Assembly (NCBI GenBank): GCA_964019055.1
Contig: OZ025210.1
Coordinates: 5,705,047 to 5,769,046 of the forward strand
Direction: 5' to 3'
Origin: Anthopleura xanthogrammica
Lineage: Eukaryota; Cnidaria; Anthozoa; Actiniaria; Actiniidae
Length of the DNA: 64,000 bases
A program made the position numbers and the translations under genes. The notes beneath the pieces were generated by a model. That model was given only the letters and a program-made list of their open reading frames with translations, was not told where the DNA came from and searched no databases. Positions 33,301 to 51,800 of the stretch are shown piece by piece. The first letter of the stretch is position 1. Every line of letters begins with the position of its first letter.

Positions 33301-34955
33301 TAATCAAAATATTATTATATTATTAACATTATTTGAAACAAAATCATAGAATACCAATGACAAAGGTTTTAATTGTTATATATATGTGAGGTTTCAATTG
33401 ATCTTCTGGTCAAATATTCTTTTGTTTTTTGAATTCATGTAAGTGAGGCTTAAAAGGTACCATAAGACTTATGACTCATCACTTAGTGATGATATATATG
33501 TATACTGTACAGGCTAGTAAGATTGCATGTGGTTAAGCACCCAAGATTATCCAACACTGAAAATTATGTTTACCTTTTAATTTTGTATGGAAATCTTCAA
33601 TAGGGTTTCCAAACTTAAAGTTTTCTCCCTCAAAGAGAGCCCTACAAAATGAGAATTAAAATAATAAAGAAGATATCGTTCTCAATAACTAACAGAATAT
33701 ATAACAGAATACTACATTTACTCATTTAAGCGCCAACCCTGATTAAGTGCCACCCTCGATTAAGCAGCCCATATGAAAAAAATATTAAAAAGCACCGCCT
33801 CAAAGAAGCGCTTCCTCTGAATAAGTGCCGCAACCAAAATGCCACAAATTGAAAACGCACTGCGGTGCTTAAATGAGTAAATATAGTATAGCCTGGTTAG
33901 AACCTCCCCTTCAAAAAAATCCTATCCTTTTCTGTTGTGCAGTGCAAATGATTTCTGGTATCTTTATACATACACAAATCAAATAAGTCTACTGTACCTG
34001 AGATTTTCTTCTTGGGCATGAGGATAATCTGTTGGCAACTGGGGTAGGAATTTCTAAATCAAATAATTCTACATCAGCAAATGGAAAACCAGTGGATGTG
34101 GTGTTGGTAATGTTTAAAATGTTAAACAATTACACTGGTTCATTCATTATTTTTTATTTTTGCATCAGAATCTCATGATGGGACATGAAATAAGATGCAT
34201 CGGCATATACCCTGGGCTTCGATCAGAGGTTCTATTTCAATCCCAGTACAATGTAGGTCCAAAGCCAGAGGCGTGAAATGTTGGAGCAAGAATAATAAAC
34301 AATTAACCTTTGGACTACAGGGTAAGTGGCAAAGCAAGTTGAAAGCAAATTTCAGATGTGTCATGTTGGGTCTTGATGGTGGTATCAAGTCTGAGCATTA
34401 CCGTATATTTCATTGGCTGAACAATGACCCTGTGTACTGTGATTGGTCCAAAGTTTGTCGTCAACTCCTTACCATAACAGTGCCATGTGCTACAGTATAC
34501 TATTTTATACTCATGCAAAATCTGCTTTAGTAATGCAGAGCATGACTGTTTTCTGTTGGATTTTATTTGATATTTTAATGTCTGTACTGATTAATTATAA
34601 TACAGTATATGTTCTACAGTGTACCTCGAGATGTTTTTTGTTTTCAGGAGTTAGAACATTCTTCCAGGTATCTAGACTGACGATCTTTGAGAAAATTTCA
34701 GGCTGTAAAATAACAGATTGCATTATTTAGGAAAATCCTGCTTCGACATCATATATTAAACTGTTTAGTAACTAACTGGAACTACAAAATGTCAAAAACA
34801 CTGCATTAATAATATCAAAATAAAGACTCCCTATGGATCAACCATTTTAATTGTACATTAAATTGACTTACCGATTCCATAAGATCAATGGGAAGAGGTA
34901 CTTTACTGCCATTAAAGTCACAGATCTCAACTCCTTGACTCGCCTCTTCCGCCAT
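24326..34955 (-). CDS. NFRKB: NFRKB orthologue (INO80 complex subunit), 964 aa
   Basis: 27 exons in transcript order: 34872-34955, 34625-34702, 33998-34053, 33574-33641, 33224-33294, 32977-33033, 32836-32888, 32362-32424, 32052-32082, 31675-31962, 31209-31293, 30012-30156, 29602-29695, 29187-29213, 28983-29082, 28405-28470, 27928-28010, 27779-27829, 27414-27551, 26938-27081, 26722-26778, 26342-26465, 25223-25921, 24957-25010, 24824-24880, 24548-24628, 24326-24366. The N-terminal DEUBAD region reads PEIFSKIVSLDTWKNVL, ALFEGENFKFGNP and GYFYPDVVKYKKLC. The winged-helix domain (~500-655) has TDYVVRPST, MHGFESVVGPVKGVFSKETN, RDAAARLPNGEGTRAE and LDRLHYEKDPCVKYD. NFRKB is the INO80 subunit whose DEUBAD inhibits the deubiquitinase UCHL5. 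Human NFRKB is about 1300 aa; the long Thr/Gln-rich tail is replaced here by ~300 aa of Ser/Glu-rich acidic sequence. Two exons are micro-sized (27 and 31 bp), and intron 20 uses a GC donor. Confidence 0.94.
25070..25208. mobile_element. Palindromic MITE (family B), nearly perfect
   Basis: Starts tatagaccccttacagca and ends tgctgtaaggggtctata. The long inner arms gaatgcagctcaatttggag and the complement are almost identical, making this the best-preserved copy in the window. Confidence 0.88.
26050..26240 (-). mobile_element. SINE (family A) with doubled tail
   Basis: On the minus strand the tail gttgtttcagggttc, atctgtgggttagcca and tgccccgactttgatcagcc occurs twice in tandem at 26055-26165. 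It is followed upstream by the tttctctggttttcctccctc block. Confidence 0.65.
26478..26718 (+). repeat. Purine-rich GAGAAG/GGAAA tract
   Basis: About 240 bp of almost pure purine on the plus strand in an NFRKB intron. It creates spurious Lys/Glu-rich and Ser/Phe-rich open frames but is not coding. Confidence 0.85.
27158..27375 (+). mobile_element. tRNA-headed SINE (family A), best head
   Basis: Head: gtggtgtagtggtggtgcattc resembles a tRNA A box and ggttcgattcc matches a B box (Pol III promoter). The body has atcacatgtgagtagggttt, ctctccctctagattcaagg and tttttctccagg, and the end is aattcgatctgtgagttg. This supports derivation of the family from a tRNA. Confidence 0.75.
27598..27640 (+). mobile_element. 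SINE head fragment
   Basis: The sequence gggaatcaagggtggtgtag followed by tggtagcgcattc is the A-box end of the same tRNA-like head; the remainder is diverged or missing. Confidence 0.45.
29255..29410 (+). mobile_element. SINE fragment (family A)
   Basis: Contains gagtttttagttggttctct, cttcaagggctcttttatgg, ttttcctccctccacgaaa and aaattccaattcgatca, in family order, in an NFRKB intron. Confidence 0.5.
29788..29985. mobile_element. Inverted-repeat element (family E, GGGTGCA)
   Basis: Ends ggggcagatccaatggaggg and cctggatccaccc are partly inverted copies. The body has gaagataccaaatacaaagg and gggttgactttgtgcc, shared with 41725-42005 and 44602-44783. Confidence 0.65.
30463..30560. mobile_element. 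Truncated MITE (family B)
   Basis: The left half of the 137-bp element is visible (cccctttcatgtgacgtcaa, agcagctcaatttggaggac, caatctcccgagaattgg) and then decays. Confidence 0.65.
30824..31053. mobile_element. Inverted-repeat element (family F)
   Basis: gggcagatttcacatgacag at the left is mirrored by cacatgtgaaatctgcccc at the right. The centre contains catgccgtgcagcaat-type sequence. Confidence 0.65.
31450..31620 (-). mobile_element. SINE (family A), minus orientation
   Basis: On the plus strand one reads ggaaaactgttgaatctgga, ccacaaatctagggattaac, ccacaaactctactcc and the complement of the tRNA-like head ending in gtgcactactgttatactgc. The copy is old and diverged. Confidence 0.5.
32480..32612 (-). 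mobile_element. SINE (family A), minus orientation
   Basis: Reads agaaaaacccttgaagcaca, gggactcgaaccc-like B-box complement (ggactcgaacccaggtca) and tatcaccgctatgccatcc as the A-box complement, in an NFRKB intron. Confidence 0.6.
33712..33892. mobile_element. Inverted-repeat element (family C)
   Basis: tactacatttactcatttaa gcgc at the left is mirrored by gcttaaatgagtaaatatagta at the right. The body matches the copy at 22709-22900 (ccaccctcgattaagc, ctgaataagtgccgcaacc). Confidence 0.7.
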
Positions 34956-35392
34956 GGTATGAGGAAGATTGAAAACGAATTTCACAAGATGCTTCTCAAA
35001 CTCAATTTGTTTTCACAAAATTGATGGACCATCTAAAGCATAAACTTATGCGGCCTTATTGGGGATTGTTAGAGGATTATATTTGCCGAAACGATCGCCA
35101 TAGGATTGAATCTAAGTCTAGAATTTCAGGGTCTTTTCAAAGGTCCTTTTCCTTTCTTGTCACTCGCGCCATATTGTTTTCAAAAGTATTACCGCTGACA
35201 CCAAACTAAATCTAAGACAAATTTTCATTGGTGGATACAGCGAGCCAATCATAGTGGGCCTTATATTCTAAGACGAAGGACTGATTGGCGCTCAAAACAA
35301 ATAGATGGCGGACATGATGGCTGAATGAGTTCTAAAAAAACACCCTTTTTCTTCCCCTTAAAGCCATGCTTTGACTATAAAATCAGCTAAAT
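34956..35392. promoter_or_regulatory. Divergent promoter of NFRKB and KAT7-like
   Basis: The start codons of NFRKB (-) and the acetyltransferase (+) are 437 bp apart, so the two transcripts must start within this segment. It contains gccaatcata (35229) and tgattggc (35281), which read as CCAAT-box candidates on the two strands. No TATA box is obvious, as is common for housekeeping divergent promoters. Confidence 0.6.
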
Positions 35393-43146
<7,754 letters not shown>

Positions 43147-44601
43147 CAATGAGGGTATGGTATATAACCTGTTATTATGGACACCAACAAGCCATAGCAA
43201 CTGGAGTATTGTTGGTAACCTGTTACTATGGACACCAAAAGCCATAGCAACTGGGCCATCATTGGTAAGCGTAAAGCATGATAACTGTCAGTGTGCCATG
43301 AGAATGCATTTATCCACCCAGCATGTTTTTATCAGTCACCCATAATGCTTGCACTAAGATCATTGTCAATTGGTTTCCATGACAACTGCATTGGTGTCAG
43401 AGTGGCCAACCTTTGTGACTGATGTAAACTTGAATAAAGGACATGCCTGCTCTTATTATGACAGCTGTTAATCTGTTTCCATGGCTACCACAAGAGTAGA
43501 TCTATTGCTATGACTACTGTTCAATACACAGTAGTCAAATGCTGCTAAAATGAGTAAAACTTAAGCAGCAATGTATAAAAAAGCATGTGACAAGAAAGTA
43601 AGATAAAATGAACTGTACAATGTATCCTATAATTTGAAAATAAAACATGACGTACTGTTCATTTTGTGAATACTGGTTTTCCATGCACAACTCTATCCAC
43701 ACAACACAAAATTATCAGGTTTCCTTGGCAGGTGATTTTATTCCACTCACCTTGCTTAGGAACACTGCATTATATGACTTAACAGATGGTATGTTCCTTT
43801 TTGAGGAGGGGTTGACGGGGAGGGGGGAAGCAACCACCTTACATTTTGAGGATAAAACTTTTCATTAATATTCACTCATTTAACTTTTGAAATATTCCTG
43901 CTAAACCTTCATTATTATTATTATATTTAATGAGTAAGCCACACTCATCTGTGATGATTTTCAGAAGGGTCCTCTAAAACCATAAACCATAGAAGTACTA
44001 CCGGTAATTCTTGCAAGAATTTGAAAAAAAATGCCAGCCAAGGGTTTTGTTATTGTGGTCTCTTTGGAATGATTGCAAACCAAGAATACTAACTCTTTAA
44101 ACACGTTTTTTATTGCAATGTAACCATTGTACAGTTTTTTGATAATATTTTGATATTCTCATTTTTTTTTATAGTTTTTTTTTATTGTTTAAAATGTTGT
44201 TCAAGAACGTTAACAGAAATAATTTGTTTCTTATTTTGTGAGGATTAGTTACTGTAAAATTTGTTATTCCTTTGAAAGCCTTCAGATTTTGGTCAGCATA
44301 CATTCAGTGACATTTTGGTACGCTAAACATAGGACAACTTCATTTTTTAGCTTTCAGATTATAATCACTATTTATTTGGTTTCGATTTTGTATAGCTTAA
44401 GATAAAATTTGATTACTTTTGCGCCATACGCCTCGTAAGCCTTTGACTACTTATCAGTATTCAATCGGTTCACAATCGATTAAGCCTTGGTAATTCCAAT
44501 GTACATCATTACCAAGTCGCCCGTCAATATTGGACTGTGTTAGGAAAACTGTTTTTTAACCCGTACTTAAACGAACAACAATTAATTAACACTCTTTTCA
44601 A

Positions 44602-44785
44602 GGGCGGATCCAGGAGTTTGTTCAGGGAGGGGTGCAGGTCACAAAGTCAGCCCAGGGGGTGCAACCCCCAAAATCAAAGAAAGACAACATTTTGTATTGG
44701 ATATCTTCAAAATAGGGAGGGAAATGTGCTCAAAGGAGGGGTGCACACCCCCTGCACCCCTCCCCTGGATCGGCCCCTGCTTTTT
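44602..44785. mobile_element. Inverted-repeat element (family E)
   Basis: gggcggatccaggagtttgt at the left is mirrored by cccctggatcggcccctgc at the right. The body contains gtattggatatcttcaaaat and two ggggtgca blocks. Confidence 0.7.
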
Positions 44786-45591
44786 CATGCATTCATACAT
44801 ATTAATAAAAATACTTTATATTAAAATTTATTAGTATTATTACTCTTCGCACAGTGGATATAATATTAGCAATCTTATGATATTAATCTGTGTTTTAGTT
44901 CAAAGAAAGATGGTGGAATCACCTCAGACTGTATGGAATTGTGGGACTAAATAGGGGACACCCCAAATTCAGCCCCACTGTGACAACACTACAGCTATAT
45001 GGTTAGAGTTTCACACCAACTTTCCTTGAAATTCTAACTCCCTAAAAGATTCATGCCTAATCTAAGTAACTATTATAGGATATTAATTATTTTAGACTTT
45101 TACTGAAAATGTTGCTTCTCTTTGACTTCGGTTGAACCTAGTGTAAATGAGTAATGTCTTGAATACCAGCGATGTTCACATGAAGGTGGCTATTCTTCAG
45201 CGATAGTTTTAGGTTTCTTTTCTTTCTCTCTGGAGACACTTTATACAAACAATATCTAGTGTTGTTTTGGTCTGGCCATATTAAAGCTCTTGTGAAGGGC
45301 AGCTAGCAGTTAAGCATGGCCTTAAATCTTAACAAATTTATGACTGGCTTGAAAGAATGTTTCTAAATTTTCCACATATCGATCAGAGATATGAACGGCT
45401 GTGAGAGATCATGTCATCTGTTTTCTTGGTTGGTTGGCTACAGCTGTAGTTGAACCTTTTGTTGATTTATCTTCTTAAGATGTTACTATTCACAAGAGTA
45501 TTCTGTATCAGTGGGCATTATAGGCTAGCCTCCTGGAGAAAGATTGAAAACATTTGTTACTAACAGAAATGATCTTTTCATCAATGTAAAT

Positions 45592-45852
45592 GATGATGGT
45601 GATAAGGTTGATGGCGAAGAAGGCCTGATGATGATGATGATGATGATGATGATAGTTGGTCTGACGAGGATGGTGATGATAGATGGTCTGATGATGATGA
45701 TGATGATGGCAATAATGATGATGCATGATGATGATAATCCTACATGATAATACTCATGCATGATAATGGTGGTGATGATGTTGTTGATGATGATGCATGA
45801 TGACAATGAGTGATGTTGGTGATGATGATGATGATGATCGGTTGTAGTGACC
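45592..45852 (+). repeat. (GAT)n/(GGT GAT) imperfect microsatellite
   Basis: Runs of gatgatgat broken by ggt and atgcat units. It makes Met/Asp-rich and His-rich spurious frames. Confidence 0.9.
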
Positions 45853-45885
45853 ATTGGGATAATACATCAAGATGATGATTCCATT

Positions 45886-48800
45886 TCATCCTTCAAACCG
45901 TTCAAGCGACAACTCACTTCGGTTGAGATTTTTCCGACACTTCCTTGTTGAGCAGTGCCATTCCAGATTTTTACATTCACTGTTGACAATAATATATAAG
46001 CAAGAAAGTTAATTCCAACTTTACCAGTCATCTTGAGACTCACATCAGAAGGAAATGCCATCTCTACATTAACAAATTTTCAAAAAACTTCTGGACAGTA
46101 TGGGGTGCTCACAGGCACCCCAGTAAACCTACCCTAGATGTGCCCCATGTCCAATAGAACCAGAGTCTAGTTTAAAGCTTTGAACACAACATGACAGAGG
46201 GACTTACCATAATGTACAGTGATCAGCCAGCAGTTTGTATTCACCTGGAAGATACTTCTGCCCCTCGAATATACAGCCTGTTCGTCAAACAAGAAATAGA
46301 GGGTCATTAAAAAAAATTATATACGATGTTGTGTGCAATATCAGTGATATATGCACGGCTAAAATTTTACCAGAATTCTTGTCCTTGCCTCGGGTCAGTC
46401 GTGTTAAGGTTAAGGGTCAATAACAAACGTTTTCGCACGTGGTCGTGAAGTAATGCAGCAGTCAATTACCAACATAATTTAATAGTGGCACATGCAATAT
46501 CAAGAATAACTGCACGGTTTGGAATGACATACCAGATTTAACATCCTCCTCACAAGCGGGACAGCATCGTCCCTTCAAGTGAATGGTCTTTACGCATGTT
46601 AGCTTCTTACACATGCTTTTTCGACACTGACTCTTTCTGCCTGTTCTGCAGGTGCAGGCTGTACAGTCATCCTGTTGCCACATCTCTCCCAGTCTGTAGT
46701 GATCTCCGGTGACTGAGTCAAGGCAGGAATGCGGCGAGTTGATCACTGAAATATGACAAGAAAATTAATTACGCTTTTTACTGGTGTTGAGGAGATGAAG
46801 AAATTTTCCAATCTCGAATTGTTTTGCACAGTATTGTGCTCCATGATGCCATTACCAGTTGATAACGAAAAGTACTGTACCTTCATTATTACCAGCAATT
46901 TTATCAAAACCCTGAAACAACCTCTGGGTTGATCTTGGGCAGCACGTGGGTAACTTACAAGCCGAATTGGAAATTAGCGTGTTGGGATTTGTGTAGGGAA
47001 GAAAACCAGAGAACCCAGAGGAAAAAAAACCAAATCAATGGAGAGAACCAGCAAACTCTGTTCACATGTGATGCCAAGTCCCAATCGAGCCCAACTTATG
47101 TGAGAGGCGAGTGCACTACCGCTACGCCACCCTTGATTCCACTTACCTTCATTCTCAGAAGAAACCAAGTCTTCTTCCGGTTCTTCAGGACAGACGGGAC
47201 AGCAGTGTCCTTTCTCCTTGACTGGATTCGGACATCCAGGATACCCATTACACATCTGGACAGCACATGCTATTTTACCATCCCTCTGACAGTAACACGT
47301 GGTACAGTCATCTACCTTCCAGTTCTGCCCCACCATGTAGAGCTCTCCTGAGTTCATGTCCTCGCAGAAGCGCTTGTCCTTGTCTTTCTTGATGCTGACT
47401 GAAAATGAAGTATGAAAGTAAAGCTCAAAAGGTGGTAGAGGAACTGTTGGCATTGAAGCTCATTGTTGGCTGGGAAAGCTCAGCTAGTAAGACAACACTT
47501 AGGTCAGTATTCAGTGGACCCAAAGAAAAGGGCGTGGCATCACGTGCTCAGTTAAAGTGTAGCATCGTGTTCTAAGACGAGACAATTCCTGTGCTCTATC
47601 TTGGAGACCGTGATGTATTAGAGAAAGGCACACCAATAAAAGGGCGTGGAATCACGTGCTCAGCTAAAGAAGTCTTTTGGCAGCAGGTGCTTAGCCTAAA
47701 AGGGTGTAGCGTTGTGTTCTAAGACGAGACAATTCCTCTGCTCTACCTTGGAGACCGCGATGTATTAGCGAAAAGCACACCAATAAAAGGGCAGGGCATC
47801 ACGTGCTCGGTTTAGAAAGAATGCCGTTGTTGCCTTAAACTGTAATACGTTTAGAGTGAGGTATGGCAATTATGAGAACGGCGTTATAGTAAGGCGAGAA
47901 AGTAAAACACTGAGAATTTTCCTTCGCGGAAGCACAAAGACCTTACAACAATTCAAGATTCAATACGGCTTATAACTCCTTACCTAATACAGTCGTGAGC
48001 TCACTTTGGGCAAGTGCTTTGATCATATCTATAAATAACAAGAACGTACACATGAACTGCTGCGGCATGACTTAAGAAGGATCTAGGAGTTTTGTGACTT
48101 TTGGGCTACAAACTTCAAGCACAAGACACAAAAAGAAGCGAATATATTCTGCATAGCTTTCTCACCCTGTGAGTCCTCAGTGGCATTTCCCTTGGTCGTG
48201 CACACAGGACAACATTGTCCTTTGACTCGTATCGGATCCACGCAGTTAGGATGTCTACAGACAGTTGCTACGCACTCAGGCTGACCGCCATGGCACGCGC
48301 ACACGGTACAATCGTTCGGCTTCCATTCCTCCTTTTCTCCATAGAACTTGCTGCTGTGCGCATCGAAACAGCGAGGAATTTCACTCGAAACTGTTTCCTT
48401 GACTGCGAAATAAAAGATTGAGGGGGGAAATGTATAATTATCGCGAAGTTCCTGGGGACCAGGGAAGAGGTTCAAAATAACGGTGGTTCGAGATATCAAG
48501 AGTGAAATCAGTGGTGACGCAAGTCCACAGGATACGGCCTTAAGTTCGAGATATCCGGGGTTTAAGATAAAGGTACTCCACTGCAATGTGGTGATGTCAC
48601 ATACATCCGTGAAAAAGAGACTCTTCTACTTTGATGTAATGTTTTCCCATTTCAAACCTTTTGCCCACCGCAACTCTCGTATAGATGCTTTTTTTCTCAA
48701 CAAAATATACGAGTACGTTTTCAGCGCGATAAAAAATTGCGACGCGTATCATTAAGGTGCGGTAATACGGGCAATAAAAATCGTGCAACTTGTCGCGCAA

Positions 48801-51800
48801 CATTGTTGTGTTGTATGTTGACGAGCGAGTGTTGTTTGTATACCAACCGGAATAATTTTGTTGCGCGACTATGTTGCAGAAGTAGAAGCTCTTTCTACTC
48901 TAAAAAAAATTGTTGCGCACGGGTTGGTAATACGAGAAACAATGTTGCACGATTTTGTTGCTCGTATTACCGCACCTTTAAGACGCTGAAAGTTTCTAAT
49001 TACCCAATGTCCGACCCTAACATTTGTCTCCTCACGGCTGGTTAAAGGACCGAATCGTCACGATACTTCAAACTAGAGGAGAAAGTTTAAGATCTCTAAA
49101 CGTGTACTAACTGAACTTACCAACAGTAGCTTGAGTGGGTGTTGTTGACGTTTTCTCTGCTAAAAACAAAAAGATCGGAGTTCAAAGGCGTGCGACAGCC
49201 TTTAAGGCGCTAAAACCCATTCAAAACAACTAACGCCCTCGAGTTCAGATGGACTTAATGTATTTACGGAGATCGAAAACAAGAGTATTTCATTTCACGT
49301 TGTTGAAAAAGCGCTTGGATTGTATGACCTTATTTTTGTCGAGAAGGGTCAGCTAGAAATAGGCTAATGTTTTGCCAGTGTCGTGTTACTAAAAGATTGG
49401 TATGTTCGTTGGGATTTGCGAACTGAGGGTGGAAGGAACTCAGATAATTAGTGCGCGGCCTTTGGATCTTCACGTCTTTTTCGACTTCTCTCTGTTCTGT
49501 GTAGCTTTAGCTTTAAATACCCGTAATAAGGAGTACTAATAGTTTGAGGGGGTAAAGTGCGCACCTTCGAACGCCTTATACATGAGCCCCTGGCCCGGGG
49601 GAATTGGGGAACCACTCCCCGCGGTTTCAAAGCATAATAAATCGCCTTTTTGCTGTTTGTGGTAACTCTCTGACAAAAAAAAAAAACATTGTCGCAAAGA
49701 TATGCGCTCATTTCTAGAGCTTTGGTTTCTTTCTTACTCTCTTTCTTTTTCCTTGCTGAAATGAACTCACACAAATACATCACTTTAAGAATCAGATCTC
49801 CACGATCATTTAATCACTTACGCAGAGTTTGCCTGACATCCGTCCTTCCTCTAACTTCAGGCTGGTTGCACATGTGTCCCTTGCAGCACTCCAACAGCAT
49901 CTTCGGCTGTTTCTCATCAGGCGATCTAACATTACACACAATAGTATAATGCTCTTCATTCTCGAGGCAGCCATATTTCATCGTCTGGGATCCGTCAGTG
50001 TGTTGGATCTGTGATGTGTAACACCCAAAGTGCGTTTCACAGGTTTCTTCCCCAGTGATCAACGGACACTCGGAGCACGGGCAACTGAATAGATTTGTCT
50101 CTGGTGTAGACTGTGGAGTACCTCTTTTGGTTGTCGGACCCCTTGTTGTTGTGTTGGGCTTGGTCAGTGTTGTTCTAGTTGGAGTAGTATTGTTTTGTGT
50201 TGTGTTGGTGGATGTTTTGGTGGTCTGGCTTGTTGGAAGCGACCTGCTTGTTGGCTCTGATTCTAATATGAAAGAAAAAAATTATTTGCAGTCAATTCTA
50301 TCCATGAACACTGCCTATCAAAAATACCGAGGTTCCTCTCTCGTCTTGCGGGAGACAAGATGCAATAGCTTATTCGAAATACAGTAGTACCTCTATTGAG
50401 GGTACCCCTAATTAACCGTACACCCTTTATTAAACGGACAACTAGTTGCACTGTTCCAAAATCTTCTTCCCACATCTATAGTAAGACAAACCTCTTTCCA
50501 CTGAGCGGACACCTCTATTAAGCGGACACTGGGAAAAGTTGTTCGCTCATACAGGTACGACTGCACCAATTAAATTTCTTCAAAATATTGCGAAGTACCA
50601 TAAGTTGCTGTGTCATCGTCATCGTAGTGTCGTTAATGTTAACGTAGGTGCAGTGCACCGTGCCGTGCCGTATCCCACTCTACTTTACCACACTGTATTA
50701 CCTTAAACATTGCCACACGTACAAGAATAATGACATGGAGGCTTTGTCACATCCAGTAACCCATGTTAGTTCAGCTGCCGTTTTCGTGGGGGGCGCGCAG
50801 TATGTCAATCTCCCCCCCGAACTCTCTAAGTTTGCGCGCATAAAATCATGCGCAGAGAGGCTGCGCGCGAACAATGTCCGCTTCAACCTTAAGCGTGGAT
50901 TATTTCTCTCATTACAGATCCCCTTCGCAAGTGCAGAGGAAAAACAATGAATTTTATTTCTTTGAGGAGTAAAACTCTATCGTTTTGTCCTCTAAGTACA
51001 TGCAGTTCATAGAGTGGTTTTCGACTGGGAAACACGGTACTCACACAGCATGTACACAGTACGCAAGCCGTGACATTGAAAAGGCTTCTCCAGTAATTCA
51101 ACCAATCACGACGCGTACCGGCTACGGATTTTCCCGATTGTTTCCCTCGCATACGAAAACCGCTCTAATCGTATGGAACAGATGACATGGACTCAGGTGA
51201 GATTCATGCACAAAGAAAACTAAAAAAAACTGCAGTAATTTTCTTATTATTTATTTAATGTTAGTTAAACCGAAAAAGAAAAAAAAGAAAATCTCACCTG
51301 AGCTCATTCTGGTAGAAGATTCGGTGGGGAATGATGGCATAGTGCCTGCAGAAAAACAAAGAAAATCAGAGAGATCAAGAAAAATGTTTATTACTTGATT
51401 TGTGTTTCGTTAAAGAATTACATTATTGTTCCTTTGGAACAGCTTCGTGCACAGTAGTAACGCCTCTAATATAAAGATAATGAATGTGCAGCTAACTAAA
51501 GAAGATGGATGATGATAACTTTGTTGGTATGACGAATATTGATAGTGCGCGATAGTGATCTTGATGATGGTGCTGCTGCTGCTGATAATGATAATTGTGA
51601 TGATGACGGTGATGCTGGTGATGATGGATGATGAAGATGGTGGTGGTTGTGGCGGATGATGATGTTGATGATGGTGTGCTGTTGCTGCTGATGGTGTTGG
51701 TGATGATGATGGTTATGATGATGGTGTTGGTGATAATGATGGTGTTGGTGATGATGATGATAACAATCCTATAGTCTAATGTAAATATATAACGTTACTG

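Larger units (their letters stand above)
43147..45885. other. Convergent 3' intergenic region
   Basis: Holds the 3' UTRs of the acetyltransferase (+) and of the secreted modular protein (-). Candidate plus-strand poly(A) signals are aataaa at 43432 and 43638. It contains a second partial copy of sequence found in the last KAT7 intron (gaggaagccaaactcatc near 42514 versus tgagtaagccacactcatc near 43930), a family E element and a GAT microsatellite. No coding exon was seen. Confidence 0.55.

Noticed and set aside
45508..45854. His-rich and Met/Asp-rich open frames
   Set aside because: Created by the GAT microsatellite; all three phases give low-complexity peptides.
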